This document shows positions 27,036 through 35,000 of a stretch of 35,000 bases of DNA, piece by piece; the first letter of the stretch is position 1; each line of letters starts with the position of its first letter. The DNA is from Prorocentrum cordatum (taxonomy: Eukaryota; Sar; Dinophyceae; Prorocentrales; Prorocentraceae), in the NCBI GenBank assembly GCA_963575745.1, contig CAUYUJ010018560.1, positions 530,313-565,312 of the forward strand. The letters run 5' to 3'. The notes beneath the pieces were generated by a model. The model was given only the letters and a program-made list of their open reading frames with translations, was not told the origin of the DNA and did not search any database. The translations under genes and the position numbers were made by a program.

Positions 27036-28740
27036 ACAGCCAACTTCCCTGCTCGCGTAGTCGCCCCGCCCGCCCGACCGAAACTTGGTTTGCCAAACCT
27101 ATGAGTCGACAATTGCGATGTCTGCCTGGCGCTGGCTGGCGCATCGCTGCGGCCGCGCAAGCGCGCGCAGGCTCGCGCGCAGAGCGGCCAACTAGTCTGG
27201 CGCGACTGGCGCGGCCGCGGTTGGGCTGACCGCGGGGGACTTCCCGGCGCGTCTCACAGGCTGCGATAACGCGCGGGCACTCTAGCCCGAGTAGGCGGCT
27301 CGAGCGGGCGCGGCATCGCGGCGATGTCGACGGCGGCAGACGCGAGGGTGAATGTGACGACGCTTGCGACGGCACGGCGATGACGGGGGCGACGGCAAAC
27401 GACGACGATGGCGCCCGCGCGTCGGTGATGATGGTCTTGGAAGGTTTTTGACGCGCGCGAGGCCGATGGGCGCGAGCGGCCCGCGTGGAAATACCCGACG
27501 GAAATCGCGCCCCCCCCCGGCCCCCCCGGCACGCGCGCGAAGGCATTCGCATGAGTTCGACATGCGCGAGCGAGGTGTCCGCTTTGTCGCAGCTGGTGAC
27601 AATGATATGAGACCCACGGCCTTCGCAAGGATCACAGGGATCGCGCGCGCAGACCTTTTCTGACAAATGAGATTGCAAAGCCCTTTTGCAAAGCCCTTGG
27701 TGTTGCGAGCGTGCTCCGGGAACTCTAAATTGAAGTCTTAACGCAACCTGGGGTTGTTAAGGAATTCCGGCATGCACGCGCGACGGCGCCATCGCGGGCG
27801 CTCAGATCTTTTTCAAGGGGCTTTTGAAAACTGATACTTGTTGGACGAACGACTGCGCGGTCACATTACTATTTGACTGGGGTGAGGGGGCGCCGATGCC
27901 AGTTTGGCCGTGAGCCGTGATGGCGCGAACTCAGATTTCGGATGAAGGAAGGGGCAGACTCATTGTACGATGCAAGGGGGAACTGATAATCCCGGGGGGG
28001 CGGCTCTAATTTGCCTCGAAAAGAGATTGCGCCGACGGGGGCGAGAAGGCGCGCGAGATGATCGGCCGCCACCCCCCCAAGGATCCAACGTCGAACGTTA
28101 CAGAAGGGGGATGGCTCATCTGGGCTCGCCGGCGCGCCCTCCGTAGACCCCGGAGCTTCCCAATCTGCCTCCCGCGGCTTCAAATACGTTCCCAGACGGC
28201 CCCGAATCGAGGCGATTGGCCCAAGACGCCAGCGACGGCTCGCAGACGCCTCGAGACGCCCCAAGAATACGGAAACCAAGACAACTGACATTTTCGGAAG
28301 CTTGTTACACTGGCCAGAAATTTGTTATCACTCGTTCAGGCATGTTGTTCTGACCAGCTCTGGAGGTTTGTTTCTCAGAAGCTCGGCCACTTGTTGTTTA
28401 TGTCGTGGGTTTAGGTGTTGTTTCTGGTGCGGTCTGGGGCCCTCTAGGAGCATCGTTGGACTACTTCGGGGGCGGCCTGGGGGCGTCTCGGGGCGTTATG
28501 GGGCTCCCCGACTCCTTCCCGAAGTCATCTGAAGCCGGAAATATGGGAAACAACACCTATCGTAAATCCTTGTGGTTTCGTCGCCCAAGCGACTGCATCG
28601 CAAGACCCGTGGGGGCCCATCCGGAAAGACAGAGATTCGGGGGGGCGCGCCGAAGAACCCAGGGGGTCCGGTTCCCGCGGAAGCAACAGAGAGGTCCCTG
28701 GCGAGGGGTTCGAGCACGGGGGCAGCACCAGTCTCGAATC
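27036..28740. other. Unassigned region
   Basis: GC-rich unique sequence. AAAGCCCTTTTGCAAAGCCC shows a 12-bp direct repeat near 27678-27701. A 140-residue minus-strand frame (27869-28291) and a 233-residue one (26977-27678) lack recognisable domains and are Arg/Ser/Pro-rich. 28300-28440 is TTGTT-rich and locally AT-richer. No gene called. Confidence 0.45.
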
Positions 28741-28905
28741 TCGGAGGAATGAACTTTCAGCCGCGGGGGTGCCCGCGCGCGGGGGGGGGTCAATCCCCCC
28801 CCCCGCCAGGAACCCAAGGTTTCACAGGTCGCCGCGAGGGGAGACGCCCCGCGGAAGGAAGAAAATTAATCCCCCCCGGGGGGCTAAGGGGGGGAGTTTA
28901 GGCAC
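28741..28905. repeat. Long G/C homopolymers forming hairpins
   Basis: CGGGGGGGGGTCAATCCCCC (the C run continues to about 28803) at roughly 28779-28804 is a homopolymeric stem with a TCAAT-type loop. CCCCCCCGGGGGG occurs near 28872-28885 and further G runs follow. Such tracts are prone to sequencing and assembly errors. Confidence 0.8.
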
Positions 28906-29352
28906 GAGTCGCGGAGACGATGTGGCTTCCACCGCGTCTTGCTTCACAGGGCTTCGCCGGAGAATTCCTTGGCCGCCTCTTTGGCCTGAGGTGTCTGTGG
29001 GTGTATAAAGATCTCGGGGGCCTCGCTTGGCCGAATTGGGCTGGACTTGGGGCAATTTGAAGCCGTCCTGGTACGGGTTCGGGCAGTTTCGGGACCGTCT
29101 GGGGAAAAAGAAAGAGATAGAGAGAGAGGGAGAAAACAAAAAAAGAAAGAGCGCAAGAGAGAGTGAGAAGATCGGGTCAACCGCACATCGGGAAGCGGGC
29201 AACGCTCAGGTCTGAGCCAGAGCCCAAAAAAGAAGCTGCTTGAAATGGATGTGGAGCCGAGGCAGAGACCACCAGGAAAATCAGCAGCACGAACGTGGGC
29301 AGACCGACACAGGTGCCCCAGCGTGTGGGCTGGGCTGCACTTGGAACGTTCC
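28906..29352. other. Unassigned sequence
   Basis: Includes a purine-rich AGAGA/GAAAA tract at 29104-29165. No recognised gene. Confidence 0.5.
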
Positions 29353-29573
29353 GGGAGGTCAGAACGACCAGCTGCACTGCTGGGTTCTCCGCAGCCACGA
29401 CATACGAACTAACAAACATGAAGAAAACAACCACAACGGACAATCACGAACCAAAGAAACGCTCAGGGAGATCAGAACGACCAACTGCACTGCTGGGTTC
29501 TCCGCAACCGCGACACACGAACTGACAAACATGAGGAAAACAACCACGACGGACAATCACGAACCAGAGAATC
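29353..29573. repeat. 113-bp tandem duplication
   Basis: GGGAGGTCAGAACGACCAGC at 29353 recurs as GGGAGATCAGAACGACCAAC at 29466, and both continue through CTGCACTGCTGGGTTCTCCG, AACAAACATGAAGAAAAC-like and GACAATCACGAACCA words. Two copies at roughly 90 % identity. The second copy ends at the stop codon of the JMJD8-like gene, so the duplicated sequence is its 3' flank. Confidence 0.9.
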
Positions 29574-30714
29574 ACAATTCAGTGCCGGCCTCCCAGGCCT
29601 TTCTGCTCTTCCTCGTCTGTCTGGAAAGATCGCGCTTCAGCACTTCGGGTTGTCGCTTAAGCATTATTGTTTCCTGAATGTTGATCGTTAAATGCCACCA
29701 GAATGGGGGCACGATCATCATTTCACCTGGCCACACTGAGCAACTATGCGTTGGCTGCTGGCCCACTGAAAGCTCAGGCATGACAGCAAGGATCCATTCT
29801 GCACTGAGTGCTGTATCGGGACCGTCGTATGAAGCGCAACTGAAATTTGACCTGCACTCGCGCAACATCTGCCGCGTGATGCGTGGATCCAGTCGAGATC
29901 GATTCATAAAAGCTGTCTGGTTCAGTGCTTCTTGCAGTGACTCGTCACAAATCTGACTCATGTTAGCATGCGTTGCCAACCGTTCTTGGCAACCCAGAGT
30001 GGGAGGATAGAATAACCAATGCTTGCGACCCGAAACAACTTCGTTCGCTACCGCATTGTGATGGTGCCATGGAAGGCCGAGCAAAGATGGCTGATACGCA
30101 AATTCGCACTCGTGGGTGGTGGCTGCACGCTGGTGTCCCAATCGGATCCCAGAAATGTTTCTGAAAATTTCAGGCAGTCTTGGTGAATGTTTGAACTGGT
30201 ACTCGTAGTGCAAAGCATTCTGCAAACGATCTAAACTAATTTGATGACTTCGGGCATGCTGAACGTAACTTGCCAACGTTATCATCTCATCTAGGTAAGG
30301 GTTCCTCAATGGCGGCCCAGTGCCAACCTTCACATGGCCAGCATTATTTACAAGCCATTCTACGTCTCCGATCTTCGCAAATAGTTCGGACTGTGCGTCG
30401 TCGTCTCGCAGGTCGGTGAATATGACGGGACCTTTGTCATCTGAGTAAAGGTCTGTCAGGCGCTCCAAGAGGAGCTTGACCGCATGTTCAGGATCATCGC
30501 GAAGGCTAACACGCTGTATATTGCACTCTGCCGACGTTGCCTCCAAGAACGACAAGTTTAGCGCACCGCGTTTGGCACTGTCGTGGTAAGAAAAGACCTC
30601 GATCATGTCGCGCATCGTGCTCACTTCTGCTTCCAGAGGTCTGCCTCCTGTGACGGCACAGCCTGCAGGTAGTAGCACACCGAAAATTACCACTGGCCTA
30701 AGCACTCTGGCCAT
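29572..30714 (-). CDS. JMJD8-like JmjC-domain protein, secretory pathway
   Basis: Single-exon frame of 380 residues from ATG 30714-30712; an in-frame TGA lies 15 nt upstream. Residues 1-24 form a signal peptide (MARVLRPVVIFGVLLPAGCA). A JmjC/cupin core follows: LPWHHHNAVANEVVSGRKHW (214-233) then LFYPP, and CSVWPGEMMIVPPFWWHLTI (325-344). The pattern 'PFHxHGxxxxEVIxGRKRWxxYPP ... GExxxxPxxWWHxTxNxxxT' is that of JMJD8, an ER-lumenal member of the JmjC family. Putative metal ligands are H217, H219 and H341; the usual second-position Asp is His, as in JMJD8. Six N-glycosylation sequons (N53, N186, N251, N265, N271, N290) and paired Cys fit an ER or secreted protein. It is longer than animal JMJD8, with an extra segment at about 240-320. 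Enzymatic activity (Fe(II)/2-oxoglutarate) is not assured. Codon use is less GC-biased than the surrounding repeats. Confidence 0.82.
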   Translation of the reverse strand: MARVLRPVVIFGVLLPAGCAVTGGRPLEAEVSTMRDMIEVFSYHDSAKRGALNLSFLEATSAECNIQRVSLRDDPEHAVKLLLERLTDLYSDDKGPVIFTDLRDDDAQSELFAKIGDVEWLVNNAGHVKVGTGPPLRNPYLDEMITLASYVQHARSHQISLDRLQNALHYEYQFKHSPRLPEIFRNISGIRLGHQRAATTHECEFAYQPSLLGLPWHHHNAVANEVVSGRKHWLFYPPTLGCQERLATHANMSQICDESLQEALNQTAFMNRSRLDPRITRQMLRECRSNFSCASYDGPDTALSAEWILAVMPELSVGQQPTHSCSVWPGEMMIVPPFWWHLTINIQETIMLKRQPEVLKRDLSRQTRKSRKAWEAGTEL

Positions 30715-30959
30715 CAAGCTTGTGATGTGTCAGATCGCTGCCGCAAGGTCAACTACACAAGCAATGTGACTACGGGTCGAACCCAGCTTCAGGGAACAAG
30801 CAATGACACAAACATCAAAACTCGGAGGTCCGCCGACCCCCGCTTGCCGGGGGTGCAAAGGCGTATGAGATATTTGGCTGTCCCCCTCTCCACTTCCCCC
30901 TTCCATGGGGTTCAACATGCTGTTTGAGGGGGGGGGGGGGGCGAGCTCGTCAACGCATC
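30715..30959. other. Upstream flank of the JMJD8-like gene
   Basis: No spliced-leader relic or TATA-like motif was found in the ~245 bp upstream of the start. A 13-G run occurs at 30929-30941. Confidence 0.5.
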
Positions 30960-31590
30960 CCCGGGGCCTCCGGAGCCTCCAAAAAGCCCAAAGAGGGCCT
31001 AGACAGAGCGCCAAGACAGTCGAAGAGAGCGTCGAGATGGCCCAGAGTAGCCCCACGACGACTTCAAGACGGCCCACAAGGCCCCCAAGACGGCCCAGAA
31101 GTGCTCCAAGAGGACTGCCGAGAAAACCCCAAGAGGCAAAAATCATTCCATCCCCTTTGGAAAGCGTTTTTTTTTCACGCTCGCCTTTTCCGTTTTGGCA
31201 GCTTCTGAGACTGCCCAAGGGACCCCCAAGATCCTCACAAGACGGCCGATGTCCCCAGAGGGCTCCAAGACGGACCAAGAGGGCCCTGAGACGTTCCCAG
31301 GGGCCCCCAAGACGGCCCAAGAGACCCCCAAGAGGGCCTAAGAGGCGGAATACGAAGTGATACGTCTAGCCTTTCCCCCCAAGATGGCCCCAAGAACCCC
31401 CCAGAGCACCCCGCCGCGCCCCAAAGAGGCTTGCAAGATGCCCCCAAAAAGAACTCAAGAGGCCCCCAGGAGGCTCCCCAAAGCCTCTCAAGTGCACCCA
31501 AGAACCCTCCAATAGGCCTCTGAGAAACATCCCAAGAGACCCTCATATTCATCACAGAGGCTCCTGACCCACAGCCCAGGCACGGTGGCG
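30960..31590. repeat. Degenerate CCAAGASGGCCC minisatellite, block 1
   Basis: Irregular CCAAGA / GGCCC words of about 12-15 bp with an AT-rich insert at 31138-31200 (AAAATCATTCC, TTTTTTTTTCACGC, CCGTTTTGGCAG) comparable to the inserts in the 427-bp units downstream. Frames on both strands stay open because of composition, giving PRRPKR- or LGRLGG-type nonsense. Confidence 0.85.
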
Positions 31591-31599
31591 AGTTGGGCC

Positions 31600-31765
31600 G
31601 AAGGTCACTAAATCCGCCGCCCCCTGTGGTCTTGCCACAGGGGTGCACGGCGTGCTGGATGTTTCAGGTTTTGGTTTTGGTTCTTTTTCTAAAAGAACTC
31701 CCCAGTGGGCTTCGGCCCGTCCCGCCGGCCACCCGCAAGTTTCCGAAAATCCATCTGTCAATGCC
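31600..31765. repeat. Dispersed element, copy A
   Basis: Contains ATCCGCCGCCCCCTGT, CAGGGGTGCACGGCGTG, TTTGGTTTTGG, AAAGAACTCCCCAGTGGG and CTTCGGCCC in this order, matching 33695-33860. CCCTGTGGTCTTGCCACAGGG (31621-31641) is an 8-bp-stem hairpin. Confidence 0.8.
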
Positions 31766-32098
31766 TTTGTTGCCCCAACTTGGCCCAAGATGGCCTCCAA
31801 GACGGCCAAGATGGCCCAAGATGGCCTCCAAGATGCTTCCAAGACGGCCAAGATGGCCTCCCAAGATGGCTCCAAGATGGCCCTTCAAGATTTCCACTTG
31901 GCCCAAGATGGATGGCCAAGATGGATAAGATGGCCTCCAAGATGGCCTCCAAGACGGCCCAAGACCCTCCAAGACCCAAGATGGCCTCAAGATGGAGATG
32001 CTCCAAGATATTCAAGATGGCCTAAGACGGCCCCTCGCAAAAGGCCTCCAAGACGGCCCAAGAGCCCTCCAAGACGCCCTCCAGGAAGGCCCGAATAG
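31766..32098. repeat. CCAAGATGGCC minisatellite, block 2
   Basis: Near-regular CCAAGATGGCCTCCAAGACG units running into the first 427-bp higher-order copy. The end (CCCTCCAGGAAGGCCCGAAT) is shared with the ends of the two full copies. Confidence 0.88.
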
Positions 32099-33085
32099 GT
32101 TAAAATCATTGATTTTCCTTAGGTTTTCAAGGATTTTGGCATGTTCTTCTTTTCAGCTCTCCGACGGCCCAAGACGGCCCAAGAGGTCCCCAACATCGCC
32201 CCAACAGCACCCAAGAGGCCTCCAAGATGGCCCCATGACGGCCCAAGAGGCCCCCAAGAAGGCCCCAAGAGGGCCTCAAGACGGCCCAAGAGGCCTCCAA
32301 GACGCCCAAGATGGCCTCCAAGACGGCCAAGATGGCCCAAGATGGCCTCCAAGATGCCTCCAAGACGGCCAAGATGGCCTCCAAGACGGGTAAGATGGCT
32401 CCAAGATGCACCCAAGACGGTCCAAGATGGCCTCAAGATGGTCTCAGACGGCCCAAAAGGCCGGCAAAAGGCCTCCAAGACGGCCCAAGAGCCCTCCAAG
32501 ACGCCCTCCAGGAAGGCCCGAATAGGTTAAAATCATTGATTTTCCTAGGTTTTTCAAGGATTTTGGCATGTTCTTCTTTTCAGCTCTCCGACGGCCCCAG
32601 ACGGCCCATGAGGTCCCCAACATCGCCCCAACAGCACCCAAGAGGCCTCCAAGATGGCCCCATGACGGCCCAAGAGGCCCCCAAGAAGGCCCCAAGAGGG
32701 CCTCAAGACGGCCCAAGAGGCCTCCAAGACGCCCAAGATGGCCTCCAAGACGGCCAAGATGGCCCAAGATGGCCTCCAAGATGCCTCCAAGACGGCCAAA
32801 ATGGCCTCCAAGACGGGTAAGATGGCTCCAAGATGCACCCAAGACGGCCCAAGATGGCCTCAAGATGGTCTACGACGGCCCAAAAGGCCCGCAAAAGGCC
32901 TCCAAGACGGCCCAAGAGCCCTCCAAGACGCCCTCCAGGAAGGCCCGAATAGGTTAAAATCATTGATTTTCCTTAGGTTTTTCAAGGATTTTGGCATGTT
33001 CTTCTTTTCAGCTCTCCGACGGCCCAAGACGGCCCAAGAGGTCCCCAACATCGCCCCAACAGCACCCAAGAGGCCTCCAAGATGT
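32099..33085. repeat. 427-bp higher-order tandem repeat
   Basis: TAAAATCATTGATTTTCC starts at 32101, 32528 and 32955, an exact 427-bp period twice. Full copies 32101-32527 and 32528-32954 differ at only about ten positions, and a third, partial copy runs to about 33085. Each unit is an AT-rich 58-bp block followed by CTCTCCGACGGCCCCAG-like sequence and about 350 bp of CCAAGATGGCC minisatellite. High identity implies recent duplication or homogenisation. Confidence 0.93.
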
Positions 33086-33694
33086 TCTCCAAGAACGCCC
33101 CGAGAGACCATTACCGTTCATTTCATATTGGTCCGAACAGATCTTGTGTATATCGTCTTTTCGGCTTTCCAAAACTCCGCGACATCCCAATAAGCCTCCA
33201 AGAGCGCCCCAGAACAGTCCAAGAGGCCTCCAAGAACGCCCCTAGACGGCACAAGAAAGCCCCAAAACGGCCCCAAAGACAGCCCCAAGACGGCCCGGCA
33301 GATCTCCCAAACGCCCACGCTGGCGTCCACTACGGCCACGATAAACCCAAGTGAGGCCACAGAGAGGCCCCCAACCCAGCCCAGACGGCGTCAGGCAGAA
33401 CAGGAAGGCCGCAAGGCATCCAAAGAGGCCCCCAAGATGCTTCCAAGACCGCACATGTGGCCCAATATAAACCCAGAGTAGCCAAAAAGGCACTCAAGAG
33501 ACCTCCTCCTCCATTCCCCCCCTTCCTATCTCTCCTCTCCTCCCCGTCCTCCCCCACGTGTTCCCCGAAGGCTGTAAAGACCGATTCGGGGAACATATGG
33601 CCCAATAACTTGGCAGACCTCTGGCCACAGCAGTCGGCCGCATCGGCGCTTCCGAAAGGGCAGGGGGCGGCGGTGATTCGCCGTAGGCGTCTTC
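33086..33694. repeat. Diverged minisatellite and spacer
   Basis: An AT-richer segment (33105-33185) followed by CCCCAAAACGGCCCC-like repeats to about 33500, then CTCC-rich sequence (33500-33550) and unique DNA leading to the second dispersed element. No gene recognised. Confidence 0.65.
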
Positions 33695-33860
33695 GATCCG
33701 CCGCCCCCTGTTGATTCATCGCAGGGGTGCCCGGCGTGTTAAATCCTTTCGCTTTTGGTTTTGCTTTTTTCCCAAAGAACTCCCCCTGGGGTTTCGGCCC
33801 CGCCCGCAGGGGTCCCGGAATGTCCCGAAAAGGCTGGTCCAAAAGTTGGTTCTGCTCTAG
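33695..33860. repeat. Dispersed element, copy B
   Basis: Same order of words as copy A: ATCCGCCGCCCCCTGT, GCAGGGGTGCCCGGCGTG, CTTTTGGTTTTGC, AAAGAACTCCCCCTGGGG, TTTCGGCCCCGCC. Divergence is considerable. As in copy A it is directly followed by CCAAGATGGCC minisatellite, so the two travel together. Confidence 0.8.
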
Positions 33861-35000
33861 ATGGCTCCAATCCAAGATGGCTTCCAAGATGGCCAAGATG
33901 GCTTCCAGGTTCGCCCAAGATGGTCCAAGATGGCCTCCAAGACGGCCCAAGACGGCCCCAGAGGCCTCCAAGAGGCTTCCAAGACGTCCCGAGAGGCCTC
34001 CAAGAGGTCCTCCACGAGAGCCCGAAGCGGTCAAAATCAATGCTTTCCCTAGGTTTTGAAGGATTTTGGCTTTTGTTCTTTTCGAGCCTTCCGACGGCTC
34101 ACGACGGCCCAAGGAGCCCGAAAGATCGCCCCCAGAGCGCCCAAGAGGCCTCCAAGATGGCCCTGTGACGGCCCAAGAGGCCCCCAAGACGGCCCCAAGA
34201 GGGCGCCAAGACGGCTCCAGAGGCCTCCAAGACGCCCACGACGGTCTCCAAGACGGCCAAGATGGCCTCCACGATGCTTCCAACACGGTCAAGATAAGCT
34301 TCAAGACGGCCAGGAAGATGGCCGCTAAATGGCCCAAGATGGGCCCGAGAGGTTCCAAGATAGCCCCAGAGGAGTCCAAGAGGTGCTCCAGGAAGGCCCG
34401 AGGGAGCCAAAATCTTGAATTTTCCTTTGGTGTTTGAAGGATGTTTGTTTTCCTAGGTTTTGGTTCTCCGACCGCCTGGGACGGCCCAAGGAGCCCCCAA
34501 ACTAGTCCCAGAGGCCTCCCAGATGGCTCCAGAACGACCCAAGAGGCCTTCAAGCCAGCCCCAAGAGAGCCCCAAGACGGCCCAAGAGGTCTCAAAAACG
34601 GCCAAGATGGTTTCCAAGATACCTCAAGACTGCCAAGATGACCTCCAAGACGACCAAGATGGCATCCAAGACGGCAGACATATCACCAAGAGGGCCGAAG
34701 GTGGCCCAAGATGGCTTCAAGTTCGTCCAAGAAGCCTCCAAGACGGCCCAAGATGGCTCCAAGATGGCCTAAGACTGCCCAAAAGGGCCCCAAGAGGCCT
34801 CCGAGAGCTCCACCAGAAGGCCAGAAGAGGCCAAAATCATGGATTGTCCATCGGGTTTTGAAAGATGTTGGCATTTTCTTCTTTTCAGCTCTCCGACGGC
34901 CTAGACGGCCCAAGAGGCCCCCAACATCGCCCCAAGAGCGCCCAAGAGGCCTCCAAGATGGCCCCATGACAAGCCCAGAGGCCCCCAAGACGGCCCCAAC
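33861..35000. repeat. CCAAGATGGCC minisatellite, block 3, with AT-rich inserts
   Basis: Older, more diverged relatives of the 427-bp unit. CAAAATC anchors at 34032, 34408 and 34832 (spacing about 376 and 424) begin AT-rich inserts; the last ends in TTCTTCTTTTCAGCTCTCCG, the same 3' sequence as the 32-33 kb copies. The repeat continues past the window edge. Confidence 0.88.

Noticed and set aside
30717-30717. Start of the JMJD8-like gene one codon earlier
   Set aside because: That codon is TTG; the first ATG is at 30714-30712 and is followed by a good signal peptide.
31000-35000. Long repeat proteins (PRWPKMASK or LGRLGG types) in the minisatellite
   Set aside because: All six frames are largely open because of the GGCC/AAGA composition; no frame conservation between the 427-bp copies is evident beyond DNA identity.
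1-35000. tRNA, rRNA, riboswitch or bacterial-type terminators
   Set aside because: No cloverleaf with TTCRANY-type loops, no rRNA core words and no operon context were recognised by eye; a covariance-model scan would be the decisive test.

Overview
The window looks like nuclear DNA of a repeat-rich, GC-rich microbial eukaryote, most probably a dinoflagellate. This is an inference from four things: a 12-base match to the 3' end of the dinoflagellate spliced leader (17078-17089, minus strand) at the upstream end of a long non-LTR retrotransposon; large LINE proteins with endonuclease, reverse transcriptase, RNase H and zinc modules; a very low density of host genes; and abundant GC-rich mini- and microsatellites. 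There are no bacterial-type operons, rRNA or tRNA genes, and no CRISPR array.

Layout. 1-2860: TCC microsatellite, two degenerate tandem arrays (72-84 bp and 77 bp units) and a faint decayed coding stretch. 2890-3900: a foldback-type inverted structure, two 85-bp inverted arms enclosing 18-bp minisatellites in opposite orientation. 3970-8805: a ~167-bp satellite array split by a 3.17-kb insertion (4516-7686) carrying a 5'-truncated, frameshifted RTE-like LINE on the minus strand. The insertion is bordered by an exact 17-bp duplication and ends in a 5-bp repeat tail. 9472-17091: a long LINE on the minus strand (leader relic, hexapeptide-coding repeat, ORF1 with zinc ribbon and coiled coil, ORF2 with endonuclease, RT, RNase H and zinc modules), flanked on both sides by (GGA)n in the same orientation. 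17092-25440: purine-rich tract, two related MITE-like elements (19513-19688, 20247-20447), several hairpins, and GGA, TCC and ATC microsatellites. 25740-27035: a plus-strand LINE fragment cut off at RT motif A. 29572-30714 (minus): the one convincing host gene, a single-exon JMJD8-like JmjC protein with signal peptide and six N-glycosylation sequons. 30960-35000: a GC-rich 'CCAAGATGGCC' minisatellite with a 427-bp higher-order repeat whose units each carry an AT-rich, intron-like insert, plus two diverged copies of a dispersed element.

Nearly all long open frames here are by-products of repeats whose period is a multiple of three, or of stop-poor GC-rich sequence. The believable coding content is the JMJD8-like gene and three decayed LINE elements of at least two different types. 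The elements are independent selfish insertions, not a pathway; what they share is nested insertion, with retroelements sitting inside satellite or microsatellite DNA.
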